From Rhabditoides inermis (Eukaryota; Nematoda; Chromadorea; Rhabditida; Rhabditidae): a DNA stretch of 64,000 nucleotides. A program made the translations under genes and the position numbers. Below are positions 1 to 12,734 of this stretch, in pieces (the stretch's first letter is position 1; every line of letters begins with the position of its first letter). The stretch lies in contig CAWZYM010000172.1 in NCBI GenBank assembly GCA_963966185.1, positions 911,001-975,000 of the forward strand. The letters run 5' to 3'. The notes under the pieces are model-generated. The model had not been told where the DNA came from. It did no database searches and saw nothing but the letters and a program-made list of their open reading frames with translations.

Positions 1-1395
1 AACTAGAGACGAGACAAAGACAACCTCGTTTTCTTGCCCTCAATTTTCTCTCTCTGAGTGAATAGCGCAACAGACGCGTAACGATCCGCGAGAAAAGAAG
101 ACCACTTTTCTCTTTGTAATCAATCAAAACTGGTATAGCTAGGCAACTACACTAGTCTCGCAAAAACGCTTTCGCAGTTCGTAAATCTACACTCTTCTTT
201 CGACAGTGACTGATTGGGGTGGGAAAATGGCAGATCAGAGGAGAGAGAAATAGCGTGCGAATGGAGGAGAGCGCAGCGTGGAACAAGACGAGATCCATCA
301 AAAGAGAAAGAGATACGGCAATTTCGAGTGGGGATAACACGATATTCAATCACTGCGAATAAAACAGTGGTCAACAAGTAAACAGGTGGGTAAACAAGTA
401 AACAACACTACTCACCTCGGACACTGCCGAACCGACTGGGATGAAAGTCGCATTGTAGATCATACACTTCCAACATATCTGAACCAATCATCCTTTGGCA
501 TTGACCGAGTGACGCGGATCTCACATAGACATCACATAAAAGAGACGGGAGCAGCGTGTGTGATGAGTAATCCAACCAACCAAAAACTACCACAACAAAG
601 GTCAAGAATTTGAGTCACATAGAGAAGACGATTTGAATGAAAGCGCAGAGCAGCCGATCATCTCTTCCGGGGCGCCCGAAAAACAAAGGCGCCGCGCGGG
701 TGAGCGGACCCAAACTATTCTGAGGGGGACCGGAAAGCCGGGTGTGATTCGCACCTCGCGTGCGAAGATGCGCATATAAAACCCTCCAAGGATATGGGAG
801 AGGCGCGAGAGAGTGCGGAAATGGAGGAGGGCGCAAAGAGTGAGGGGGGAAAGTGAGATGGCAGCAGACACCTGCCTTCAGCCAATTATTAATGCAACCT
901 CCACTCTTCATTTTAGGAGATTGGCTGGTCAGATGTTGAAAAAACAGGAGTGTACAATGTTCTCAAAAACGTTGTAGGAGGGAAACCGGTAGAATGACCA
1001 ACTACTCCACTTGCCGCTGGAAAATGGACAAAAAGAGACAGAGTGGGAACAGAGTAGACATATATACTCACATAGTAAGAAGGAAAGTAGGTGGTGAGTA
1101 CACAGTACACGAACACACCCACACAAAATCGTCAACTTTCGGAGAGATTCAGACGAGAGAGAGAAAGAAAGCGAACATACAGGTAGCGAAGCCTCAAAGT
1201 GTCTTTAATCCGCGACAATACACATAATTCGTGCACAAACAATCAATCCCTGCAGAAAAGCGCGTCACGTGAATTGTTGTGAACCGAAAAAGAATAAGAC
1301 AAAAGGCAGGTCGATCAAACAAGCATAGAGAGTAATAAAGAAGAAACGCGTGTACCGACGAGACTGACCATGCATAGCCAATAACCACCGCGTGG

Positions 1396-1396
<1 letters not shown>

Positions 1397-1447
<51 letters not shown>

Positions 1448-1460
1448 GAGAGAGAGAGAG
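1397..1460. repeat. (GA)n microsatellite
   Basis: Nearly pure GA dinucleotide tract of about 60 bp with one AAGAG interruption. It lies in the gene-poor left end and has no visible link to a gene. Confidence 0.95.
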
Positions 1461-3415
1461 TCCTGGTGTGGACAAAAAAGTTCTGCACAGGCTACCAGTG
1501 TATACAATACACGCCCCAACAGCCCAATAGTATAGTGACCATCCTAATCCGAACTATCGAAATCGGACGCGCACCATAATCTCGTCAATGTGTTGGTACT
1601 ATGGTAGATCAGAGTGAGAGTGAGAGGACAAAGCCATAACTCACTCACTGCCAATGATTGACATCTTCGCATAAGCGAGTTAGCGCACCCATCCGAGCCG
1701 ATTCATTAGACAGAGAGAGAGAGAGAAACTGGTAGCGGATTTGCTACGTCTCCAATTGCAATGCGCGACTGACCGTGAAAGATGGAAGGGCAAAAACAGC
1801 GCGACAAATGGCGAATGATCGTGTCTCCGAAATGCGAGAGTAATGGGAAATCTATAGAGGGATATCTGCGAGGAGGCAATTCGGACGTATCACGGAGAGG
1901 TACTGTTGCCGCTCTACTGTCTAGATCGCTCGGGACAGCTGGACACGGCGAGAGACAGTGTGATGAGAGCAGAAACAGACAGTGAAACAGGGAGGGAGCA
2001 GGCATTGCGAGGAGAGGAGCAGAGAAAGAGGTGGTTCACATCTGCCAGCTGCACAGTTATGGGGGCGAGCCGTAAAAGTCAAAACCAAAGTGACGTCATC
2101 GATCAATAGCGATCAGCTAACAGTGATCCCGGAAGGGATTACAGTGGCAGCTCTGGGAATACCCCGGAGGCGGGAAAGTGGAGAGAGAGAGAGAGAGAGA
2201 AGAATAGCTGACCCACTTCACTCCTGACAATAACTTCCAGCGACAAGCGTTAGTGGAAAGTGAGCCGAATTAGGGGGTGCCTTTGTCGCAACTCGTAAAA
2301 AAGCGGAGAAAGACCGTAGAGAGGTTATAAGAAGAGAGAGATAGAGAGACACAGAGAGAGAGAGAAAGAGAGAGAGAGACGCGGTGGGTCCGCCGCCAAT
2401 TATGTTCATTGGCTATGCTGGAACAGTCGGTGTCACAAAGAGAATGGTTGGTGTGCGCAAGCGAGCGATCCATCAATGTGTCGACATGTACACACACATA
2501 CTGAACCAATCAAGATCAGCATATGTGAAACCGCAACTTATGCGCTAACGATCACTCTCTATGCGAGAGAGAGAGAGAGAGAGAGATGCGGCAAAAAACA
2601 TTACAAACTCTCGCGCCACGACAATAGGCAACCTCCTACTTCATTGAAATCAGAGGTCGGAATGTTAAAAACGCCTAGAATGACGAGACAGTGTATGGTT
2701 GAAGGAGGGCGCAAAGATGGAGACGCTTAGAATTCGCAGCAGGTGTCCAAACCGCGCGCCATTTCGTGTGACAATTGCGAGATTTCAGAGATGTGATAGC
2801 CAAATGATACTCAGCGTAGATACGCAGACGAATAATTACCACAGGTGTGATCGCACCTGTGGACTGGGATTTGACCTCCCGGATCCTAGGAGGCAGTCAA
2901 GCAAGAGAAACGAGAGAGACCACAATATATGTGTTCATGGTCGATCCATTAACATGATACCATCTCTCTCTCTCTCTCCTCTCCCTCTGGTGTCGTCCTG
3001 TCATCCCAGCGATATATCTCGCCCTCGAGCAATAAATCACTAGCGCGCTACCTACACGGCTGCTCCGCAATTATAAAACGGTTACACGAGATGATAGCGA
3101 TCGATAAATCGATAGAGAGAATCAGGATGAATGAATCCTGGATTTGAGCGGGGAGTCCACCGAGGAGGTGTCAAGCTGTCAAGAAACGACAGTTTTCGGG
3201 GCGGGTGAGTACACAAATATTCTCACATGCGCAATGAGTACACAGGAGAAAAAGTGTGAGAGTGCGGATATTGTGAAAATAGAATGACGGCACTCGTGAT
3301 AATGTGAACGCAAACAGAGCAGGGGGCAATACCATAAAAGGAAACAGCTGTCAGGATGATCTGTACTGCCCTACTGCGGAGGGGAAACATGATCCATCCG
3401 GATATGAGGCATGTC

Positions 3416-3436
3416 CGAGAGAGGGAGGGAGGGAGG

Positions 3437-3467
<31 letters not shown>

Positions 3468-3468
3468 G
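3416..3468. repeat. (GGGA)n/(GA)n tract with G-quadruplex potential
   Basis: Five GGGA units run directly into a (GA)n tract. The closely spaced G-triplets on the plus strand fit the G-quadruplex pattern. Confidence 0.9.
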
Positions 3469-4194
3469 TTCTCATAAATCCACATCTCTTCCCATACAAA
3501 TTACGCGGTGCTGCGCGGCCCGCGGGGCAAAAACCAAAACAACCAGACCTGAACGAGGAAAAGAGAGGACACAAAAAGCGGCTGACCCGACACCCGGGTG
3601 CGACAAATAATATGCGAGTTCACAACAGCTAGCAGGAAGAATCTCGTGAGCAAAAACCACACAGGTGGCTACAGAAAACCGCGTTATCCCGTTATCCCGG
3701 ATTCGTGAAGTCCAGCCTCCAGCCAGTGGGAATGCGGAAAGGTGCGTGTCGGTCGGCGGCTAGCCAGATTCGTCTAGTGTCAATAAACAACCCGCACTCT
3801 AAATGTGAGAATACTTGGATACAAAGGGAATGAGAAAGAAAATGACTAAAGTGTGAGTCACTGTAATATATTGGAACCGAAGCAGAATCGCGGCAGTACT
3901 TTTTTTTTGGGGGGGGGGAGAGGGTGAGATGGAATGAGAGAGTAGTAGTTCTGGTGCCAAACAACTCTCTGTATTCAGAGGCACAATAGGGGCTGGAGGG
4001 GCAGCACACCTCTCCCTTTTCCCTTTTTAAATACGTCCGGACGACGACTATTTTCCACCAGTGGCACACGATGACAATTTCCGAGCAGCTACTTGTAAAC
4101 ATGGGAGAAGAAGCGTAAACCATGCTAAACTAACTGCCAACACTCGAACGGTTCGAGTGAGCCGCGAGAAAAGCAGTAAGCACACAATGTTGCA

Positions 4195-4198
<4 letters not shown>

Positions 4199-4278
<80 letters not shown>
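4199..4278. repeat. (CT)n microsatellite
   Basis: About 80 bp of CT with two TTTC interruptions. It generates spurious Ser-Leu and Glu-Arg reading frames on both strands. Confidence 0.95.
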
Positions 4279-4280
<2 letters not shown>

Positions 4281-5036
4281 CTGAAACCTTGAACGACAAA
4301 CACAGATCGTATTCATAAATTTTGCGCGTGGTGCTGGCCAAACATGGAAAAGACACACACAAAACCGTTCCGCATTTCAGTATTTGGTAGTGGTTGTGAA
4401 TGATATTGCCAGTTTCTTCTCCCTCTACCTAATCCATAAATTGTGCCCGTACCCAAAATTGCCGCTCTGTCCATCCCACATCGAAAAAACTGTTCACTCC
4501 CAAAACAGCCGAAATCCGCTTGTCTCTAGCGTGCGCCGCACAAAACAGCAAGCTTCTCGCAAGAGGGCGAGAGACGCGCGATCGACACAGTACAGGCGAG
4601 AGAGCGCAGACACGAGAGCGGTCAGGGCAGGGGAAACAGCGGGTGATTGGAAGAGAGCGCGAGAGAGCGACGCAGACGAGAGCTACTCGAAATCACCCAA
4701 GACAAGAACACGAGAGAATGGGGGAGAGGCAAAATACAGGACAACAGCGAAAGGCACAAGAGTACCCATGCGCTCTTGAGTCAACGGTACGGTACAATAG
4801 TTCTACAATACAATGTTCTACAATACACAGGATACAAAAGTAAGTTGACAACTTGTCTTACCAGAATGGCACACGGCCAGCGTGGCTGTGGACATGTGAT
4901 GCCTGCTGATCATTCTTCGCACCGGAGGCAGACGGGGAGTCGACGGTTTGATCTACAGAACACAATCTCATTCATATTCCAGATCTCAAATCAAGTCTGG
5001 TGCCGAAAGTAAATTCAGAAATTTCTAAAACCCTAC

Positions 5037-5543
5037 CTTCTCCAGGTGATCGCAGCTGCGGCTTCTGTCCTTGGCGGCGAGGGCCTCTCTTCTACTGGCC
5101 TCCCGCTGTCTCTGCACCGTCCTGGCCTTCTCCCACCCCGCCCCGTAGATGCCCTCGTACACGTACTCCTCCTCCCTCTCCTGCTCCCGCTCCTCCTCCT
5201 CCGCCTCCTCCTCCTCCGCCTGCTCCACCTGCACTCGCGGCAGCCGCTCCTCCATCTCCTTGGTGGCCTTGAGTCGTTGCACGATCTTCTGCAGGCCTGC
5301 GGCGAGGTCCATTCTGGGTGAGGCGGGCGGCTTTGGCTGAGGGACAAGCACGGATTGGGGGCGGAGTCGCGGCGAGCGCGGCGGCTCGGCGCTATCCCTT
5401 CGAGGGGCGATGCTCGCACTCCGACCGAGCTGCTTGCGACTCAACTCTGGTAGCTGCTCCTTCTCCCTCTCCTGCTCCTTCTCCTGCTCCTTCTCCAAGC
5501 GCTCGGCCTTTCGCGAAAAGTGCCGCTGTAGCAGCGACGACAT
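5037..5543 (-). CDS. First coding exon of a charged coiled-coil protein (partial)
   Basis: This minus-strand exon of exactly 169 codons starts at ATG (MSSLLQRHFSRKAERLEKEQ) and ends at LEK|GTAGGG, a good donor in phase 0. The protein has a Lys/Glu/Gln-rich N-terminal helix, a Ser/Pro/Arg-rich linker with RSASIAPRRDS and PRSPRLRP, and a second Glu-rich helix followed by YVYEGIYGAGWEKARTVQRQ. No catalytic motif or known domain is visible. The tone is of a cytoskeletal or scaffold protein, but that is a guess. Downstream exons were not found with confidence. It follows the gene ending at 6906 on the same strand. There is no TTTCAG directly before the ATG. Confidence 0.55.
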
Positions 5544-6401
5544 CCAGAAAGTAGGTTAGGCCGATATATAGTAGGTCGGAGAATATGACGGAACAGGCGA
5601 ATAGGGGGGATAGATCCGCGGACTGCTTTCGGTTATTGTAGTTCTCACACAGCGGCCGTTTAGCGTGTCAAGGGCACGCAGCTTCGAAGCGCAATTCAGT
5701 TCGGGGCGAGAATGAAAAACACTGTAGAAAGGGGAAGAATTGACGGGAGAAGGAAGAAGGGCGCGGATGATAATTCGACTGCGGCGGCGTCGCAGCGAAA
5801 GCGATCAAATAGCAGGGATGACTCCTTATACGGTTCGATCCATGCAGGCTGATCAATTGATCAGCTGTACGAGAATGATCAGCTGTGAATATAGGAAAGT
5901 GATGAGCCCTAAGGGGATACAACACGAGTCAATAGAGAAAGGAGAGGGGATCACGTTTCCCTCTCTCTCGATACCTTTGTGTCTCTGCGCCCTCTCGCCT
6001 CTCGCAATGGAGAGGGGATGAGGTAGCGTTGCGAGCCGATATATACAGTGAGAGTTTGCGGGCCGGATCATCCGCGCGAGAGAGTGTGCGGAAGTGAGAG
6101 GTGCAGACGAGCAGATTAGGTAGATCGAAAAGCGAAATGCAAATATAATAGCGAGAGTGAGCGGCGAAAAAAGACACAACCCCGGTTTTTAAAACACAAC
6201 AATCAATAGGTTTCGAACCCGAATCCAGCTTCGGGAATCGGGAACAATAAGCTCAATAAGCATACAGTAAAATGTGAAGTCATAATAGTTATAATGGCCT
6301 GATAGTCGTCATATATTGAATGCAGCATTGTTGTAGTGTTGTAATTGATTAGGTGGGTCACACAAGAACATTATGAGGTAAATTACTCACTTTTGATGAC
6401 G

Positions 6402-6660
6402 TTATAGCTCCTGAGTCTGCGGACTCTGCGAAGACTTCGCGACAGTCTCGACTCTCCTTCTCTCATACCGAACGATATTCCTGGCTAACCTCCTCTCCAC
6501 AATATAGCTATAGTCGACAGGTAGATCAGTCTGCCTCACCTGTCGCCAGCCAAGGAATATGCAAATGAGTATGACTAGGAATAGGAAGGCGCACAGCCCA
6601 GCATACACGGAATGAAAATACAACTTGAAATGTGGAGCTCGCGCCACGCATGTAATCTGT
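6402..6660 (-). CDS. Exon of a single-pass membrane protein (partial, uncertain)
   Basis: After an acceptor (TATACAG) near 6660 the minus strand reads ITCVARAPHFKLYFHS, then a hydrophobic segment AGLCAFLFLVILICIFLGW, then basic residues WRQVRQ and a tail rich in Arg ending at a stop at 6402. The hydrophobic stretch followed by Arg fits a membrane anchor. An alternative donor (CGACAG|GTGAGG) lies straight after the helix, so the exon may end there. The upstream exon is unresolved: a nearby ATG at 6759 joins in a different frame. It could belong to the 5543 gene, to the gene ending at 6906, or to a small gene of its own. Confidence 0.35.
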
Positions 6661-6905
6661 ATAGCACACGAATAGCACGGAATTAATCAGATGTGTGATA
6701 GGACCAGTCGCTAGCAGTGACTCCTCATAACTAGTGTGTAACGAGTGAAAGTGAGACATGGCGGTTCGGAGAGGAGGGGCTTTTAGGTGATGAAAAAGCG
6801 TCTGCCCCAGTGGTTAATGCAGCAGAGAGGGCAGAGGGGAACGTGGCGTGATTTATGAAAACGACTTGTCAAAACAGAGGAGAAAATAGAGGAGATCATA
6901 GACAA

Positions 6906-7109
6906 TCATTCAGAGCGGAGCTGTGATTGGAAAAACGTGGAATAATGTGGCGCCTGCGAGCCTGGCAGGAATGATGAGATCAATCGGTTCACATTGTACA
7001 TGACTCTTTCTTCCTCTTTCTCCCTATATCTTTCTCTCCCTCTCTCCCCCTCTCTTCCCCTCTCTCCTTTCTCTCTCCCATCTTTCTCTCCCCCTCTCTC
7101 CCCCTCTCT

Positions 7110-7143
<34 letters not shown>

Positions 7144-9413
7144 CTCACACTTCCTCTTCCCTCCCGGCGGGGTGCGAATCGTGCAGTAGTACTGTGGCTC
7201 GTCTGAAATTAATGTGAAATCATTTCATTAATTCAATTACGTTTTACGCAACATGACTCATAACAAACATAACATAACACATAACAACATAACATAACAA
7301 CGCATAACAAACATGACTTATTCATTTGTCAATCCTGGACATGAACGGACCACTAATCATTATGAATAAGTACATATGCATTGATTCTCACCGAACGTGG
7401 TCGCCCGCTCTCCGTAGATGTGTTCGTGTGGGTGATGGTAGCGGGGAAGTGGATCGAACTCGTCCCTGCAAGCGTACGGTAAGAGATAGGAAAACGGACC
7501 ATCATCCATTTATCTATAACATCAATACATCAACCATATTTATAACCACCAGGTTATTCACAGCCATGTCATGTACGGTGGTGCAATAAACTTCATTTCA
7601 TTTACGTTACCCATTCACCTCTCTCTGATCGCCCGCATGCCTCCTATGGTGTTGTAGCTTCCGGGAAAGGGCGCAGTGGTCAGTGAGCGACGCTCTCCCA
7701 GAAGAGCACCAGGGCGGTCCTTCTGAAACAAACGAAGCCATGCATCATCATCATACCATCAGAAATTGGGCAAATATAATGGGTCGTTTGGAAGTACATC
7801 TCATTCATGAAATAGTTGATATAATTCATAGGTACAGGTACGGGTACAGGTACAGGGAGGCTAGTTCAGCTCACCTTACTAGAGGGCGCCTTCTGCGACT
7901 GCGACTTTCCATGCGGTAGTGGCGGGCGGGCCTGTGAAAAAGTGCATTCCACATGCCATATGTTTCATGCACAACTTGAAAAGTGGCATGGTACGTGGGC
8001 AGCAATATCCACTTGATAAGCGTAGAGCTCACATGTCAGTCTGCCAATTCTTCACTCCTACTTACCTCCTCCCCCATCTGTCCCTTCCAGTGTCTCCAGA
8101 ACGTCCTGAACCCCCCGTCCAGCCTCTCCCTCGGAAGACTCCGCCCCACCCGGTCGGCGTGCTGGAAGAGTGGATACGTTTCACAACATTCATAAGAAGC
8201 TAGTTGGTATCATGCTATAATGCCTCACGCAGAATACTCAGCTCACCATCTCATTCCGATAGCATATCATGCTCCTCTCGTCTGTTCGCAGCACGCAGAA
8301 GCCAGGGTGCCAGCCCCGACCGCGATTCCGCGAGAGGGGAGTCTGGAAGGGGGAGGTATAAGGAATCAATCAATCAAATAAATCATTCATCCAGAATCGC
8401 TATATCCTGATTATACAACACGTACATACGTTATACCAAAACAGACAATAAGCGCTGGGAGAAGCTCATTTTCAGTTTGTACAGGAATAAGAAGATAACA
8501 TAGGAAGGTATGTATGTGGTATGTCATCCCTACGAAACGATGCAGAACACATCACACATATTCAACTGTGCGCATGCCGCGTGCATCATAGATGATTGAA
8601 TCACACAAAATGCATCATACATAAGTGACTTGTAAAATAGAATGTTGAGGTTGAGGTACCATGCTTCTGAGATCGACGCCCTCCTTCTGATAGAGATTCC
8701 ATCGATGCGAGGATGGATGTGGAGGTGGCATATCCAGGTTCTCTAAAAAAAAAAAGGAAACATAATTATGAGAAGTCTTATGATCATGGTGCAAATTTGT
8801 ATGCTAATGCCTAATGATAAACATTTCAGGATGATCAAAGCATGGACAATTGCCAGATCAACGAGATGGAAAATTAAAAAAGGCACGCTCTTACATCATT
8901 TACAAATAACACACAGCGCACTATAAATCGCGCACTGTACACATTGGTGAAAACATCCCGTCTGGTCTCTCTATTCCAGTCAATTCGGGCAGACGGCAAG
9001 AAGAAATGCGAAAATTGCCGAGGGGAGAGGGAGAGGAGAGAGAGAGAGAGAGGGAATTCACCCGCACCTCATATCCACGAAAGATTTCAAAACTCGCTTC
9101 GTGCAGCCTTGTTTTCTGTTTTCGTATAAACGTCACACGCGATCCGACGATAACGTTGCGATGTGGACAAAATATCCATATCTTCCAGAATGTAACGGAG
9201 AAATGAATTTTGAATGAATATTGTTTATATAGCATTGAATAATATTGTTTAGAGAGGGAAGGAGGAAATAGGAAATGAGCACCGCGCGGCCCCGAGGCAA
9301 GATGTCACAGACTGATAGACGAACGAAAGCGAAATGGACTGCGTAATTGAATCAAGAGAAGGAAGGAACCTCGAAATGAGTGAAACCCCTTTCCAAGACA
9401 TGCCAAAAGTGAC

Positions 9414-9464
<51 letters not shown>

Positions 9465-11674
9465 CGTGTCAGGACAAGTTTGCAACACAACCGCAACAGG
9501 CACAAACATACACACACATGTGCAATGTGGCACTGGAATAATAAACGACACAATTGAATGTGGGGGGAGACTATAACTCTGGGCGCAACTGGCCGGTAGG
9601 AGCACGTAAAAAGAGCGCATCGTCGGCCGCGCCGAATCACCTCCTTACAGTCCAGTCATTCAATACACCAATCGCGTTACGTTAATGTGATCATATCATA
9701 ATATTTGACACGACGAACAAAGGTGCTTCAAACGTACACATACCAAGGAGTGGCTGAGTGGAAAATATAAATAACGACTTCACTGCGTAGATCGCACTCA
9801 CACACATACGCAAGCACTTGAAAATGATAGACGTGGCGAAAAAGTGGAAGGATCAAGCGCTTACTTCTCGGTATCAAAAAACTCAAGTGCTCCGCCACAC
9901 TCGAGAAAATGGAAAGGGATCAAGGTGTATATAGATATATGTGAATGAATGCGTGGTATTGTGGGAAGAAATGATTTTTTTGTAAGTGGGAGAGGTTCAA
10001 AAACCGCGAGACCATTCTGCAAATCTCGGTCTCTCTATCCATGCCACCGAATACAACCACTGCCACAATCCCTTCAAATTACAAGTAGGCCCTCGTATCT
10101 CTGCGCAGAGCGAGTGAGAGAGTGTGGGAATATGGGAGAGCGCAGGGGATCTGGCGTGCGGCCAGGTAAACATAAAAGAGACTCCCGACTCTAAATATCG
10201 AGAGAGAGAGAGAGAGGGAGAGTTAGCTCATCTCTGAGCGAGCAAGAACCGAGAGAACCGCACGGAGACCGTGTCACAACAGCACTATCCAATCTAACTA
10301 TCCAATCTAAAACGCTTATTATCGAAAAAGTGTGATGTTTGCACACACTACACGAACCCGATCAAATATCAAAGTTCCAGACGTTCAAAGACGGTGTCCC
10401 TATTTGGATTGACAAACTATACCAAATCACGTATTTCAAATTTCAAATCACACGATTTCACATTTCACAAAGGAAAATAAAAGAGGGAAAGAGAGTGTGA
10501 ACATGATGCGTTTTTTTGCAAATTGAAAAGGGAGAGAATGTGAAAAAGTGTGACGCACCGCAGACCATGATCCATCCGTCGATTCTGCGCGGTCCGGGCG
10601 GCATCTCCTCGGCCAGTTCGTCCCACGAGAGAGTGTGCACAGCGTCGGAATCGAGTAGATGACGGTCCAGGATGCGGGAGGCGACTGGAAAGATCAACAC
10701 TTTCATGCCACTGAATACTGAGATGGCAGGACGTCAGCAAGCAACGCGATGTTCCCACCTGCCTCCTCTCCAATGTCGATGTGGTAGTGGGAGATGACCG
10801 GACGCGGTCGGATCGAGCGGACAGAACCGAACTGGCAGGACTGCAAGGGAACATGCAAGTATGTTACGTTTCAGTAACGTGCTGATTTTTGATATCGAAA
10901 AAAAACTGACAATGGTGTTCAAGTTCAGTGACCTTATTGAGTTGTCTGAAGAAGAACTTGTTACACTAGGTCTCTGTATAAAATATTGTGAATTGCGAAC
11001 TATTTACGTATCACCAATGTAACAAATGTTTTGTTAGGGAAAAGCTGCCAAATTTCACTGTTGACGATAACATTTGAAATCTAAACTTATTGATGTACTC
11101 TTAAAACTACTCTAAAACAAGCGGACAAACAACATTCCTTCCGCATAGCATCTATCTTTGTACGAGGACAATGAGTGAGATACGTTTCAACTCAATATTA
11201 TCTCGATAGCACCACGGAAATATCTAATGTAGCTTCCCTGTGCAATATAAATAAAACAAATCAAACCTTGCCCATTTGGCCCAGCTGACTGGGCAGCCTT
11301 GGCAGAGTCTGCGTCCTCTGGAGGTCGAAACCCCGGGAACAGTCGCGCAGCCGGGACAGAACCTAGAAATATTCTAGTTATTGAAATCACATACGTTTCA
11401 CTTAAGCTTTATCCTGCATTTGCGATCTCAACGATAATATGTGTGCAGTACCGCGTAGCACTGAACAACCCACCTTATAGGCATCGATCGGCATCTGTCT
11501 TTCCCTGACTGCGGCGACCTCGCAGTAGACGCCCTCCTCCTCCTGCTGCTCCTCCCCCTGCTCCTTCCACTGCTCCCTCGCCCTCTGCTCCTTCTCCTCC
11601 TGCTCCGTCCACCGCCACTTCTCCTCCATTCCTCTCTCTTTCTGAGAGCGAAAGAGACGCAGTGGAAGGGTCAT
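6906..11674 (-). CDS. Uncharacterised 12-exon protein with a possible PH-like segment
   Basis: Twelve minus-strand exons join with consistent phase from ATG 11674 (four bases after a TTTCAG acceptor, so likely trans-spliced) to TGA at 6906. Exons lie at 11474-11674, 11267-11362, about 10757-10838, 10557-10688, 8660-8745, 8242-8340, 8070-8168, 7860-7918, 7618-7710, 7391-7467, 7145-7195 and 6906-6962. The protein is about 375 residues. It starts with a Glu/Gln/Lys-rich helix, then a Leu/Arg segment (VLSRLRDCSRGFDLQRTQ), a central globular region (SHYHIDIGEEAVASRILDRH; RRIDGWIMVC) and RGWHPGFCVLRTDERSMICY. The last segment resembles the W-x(n)-F-x-V-L-x(n)-Y core strands of a pleckstrin-homology domain. 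The C-terminal third is polar and Pro/Arg-rich. I do not recognise the family and PH is tentative. A signalling or cytoskeletal adaptor would fit. Confidence 0.65.
7020..7142. repeat. (CT)n and CCCTCT tract
   Basis: Pyrimidine-rich tract of about 120 bp with CT, CCCTCT and CTTT units. It lies in the last intron of the minus-strand gene ending at 6906, so the transcript carries purines here. Confidence 0.9.
9418..9464. repeat. (GA)n microsatellite
   Basis: About 46 bp of GA dinucleotide with one AAA interruption, inside the long intron (about 8746-10556) of the minus-strand gene 6906-11674. Confidence 0.95.
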
Positions 11675-11915
11675 TGCCCTGAAACATTGAATTATAAATC
11701 ATCGTTAATAGATTGACGACATTAACATTACAAATATACCTTTATGACGTCAGATAGACGGAGGTGAGAACTGAATTGTCTGGAAGATCTGAAATTATCT
11801 GAAATCGATGAATGAGCAGCCAATACAAACACAGACCATATCGATATAGGGGAAGAGGACCATAGACACTCGACAAAAAACACAACAACCAGAACAGAAG
11901 ATATACTTGGCGCGC

Positions 11916-11916
<1 letters not shown>

Positions 11917-12013
<97 letters not shown>

Positions 12014-12040
12014 AGGGAGGGAGGGAGAGAGGGGGGGGGA
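11917..12040. repeat. (GA)n microsatellite ending in GGGA repeats and a G9 run
   Basis: About 90 bp of GA pass into four to five GGGA units and then a run of nine G. The G-rich end is a G-quadruplex candidate. It lies upstream of the gene starting at 11674 on the minus strand. Confidence 0.95.
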
Positions 12041-12154
12041 CAGAACGCTCAAAAAACATCACACTTTGCGCGAACGGACCCTCTTTCCCGTTCTCACTTT
12101 TCAATCCGGAAATGTGTACTGTTGAGTGTAGTTCAGTAGTACACTCATATCACA

Positions 12155-12382
12155 GACACGGCGTTGCCGCGCCCGCGCGCCTCTCGCGCGGCTTAGAGGC
12201 ATTTGCCGCTCTGGAGCGGCTTGGGCGCGGCTCTCGCGCACTTCTCGCGCGCGACTGCCCGGTGGCTGGTAGAGAGAAAGGGGTGCGCGGCTCTCGCGCA
12301 TCTCTCACGCAGGCGCTCGAGAGGCGCGCCAGAGCCGCACAAAAGCGGCGTGTAAGGCGCGCGGGCGCGGCAACGCCGTGTC
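12155..12382. mobile_element. MITE-like GC-rich hairpin element
   Basis: A perfect 28-bp terminal inverted repeat starts GACACGGCGTTGCCGCGC on the left (12155-12182) and returns as its reverse complement on the right (12355-12382). Outside the perfect arms, ATATCA and TGATAT continue the symmetry imperfectly. The 228-bp body is far more GC-rich than its AT-rich surroundings and contains several CTCTCGCGC repeats. There is no coding capacity. This is the form of a non-autonomous DNA transposon. I cannot define a target-site duplication or name the superfamily. Confidence 0.75.
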
Positions 12383-12688
12383 ACTGATATTCCGACAAAA
12401 ACGGCGGGAAAGGAAGTACAACAACGACAAAACGGTAATCGGTAACACATTTCGTAAATACCAGAATATCAAACATTCAATGGCATAAGATAATTTAGCC
12501 TATTAGATTCAGAAAATTCTGCAAATAACTATAGGAACTTTTTAGCAAATAACTATTATAGGATGCTCGCTTCCGCCGGCACTCTATCGCCTGAGGGCAC
12601 GATCCTAGTGTTTGGTCGCCGGGAGGCTATTGTCCAGATCGTTTCAAGTACTCGAAATGAGCCTCGCGCCTCTCTCGCTCTCTCTCTT

Positions 12689-12734
<46 letters not shown>

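Larger units (their letters stand above)
1..4990. other. Repeat-rich stretch with no supported gene
   Basis: No reading frame here combines good splice sites with a recognisable protein. Most open frames are produced by GA/CT microsatellites or are short and overlap on several strands. The stretch may be intergenic, or may hold long introns of the minus-strand gene whose first exon is at 5037-5543. One weak candidate second exon for that gene lies near 4866-4908 on the minus strand, ending CTG|GTAAGA. Confidence 0.5.
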
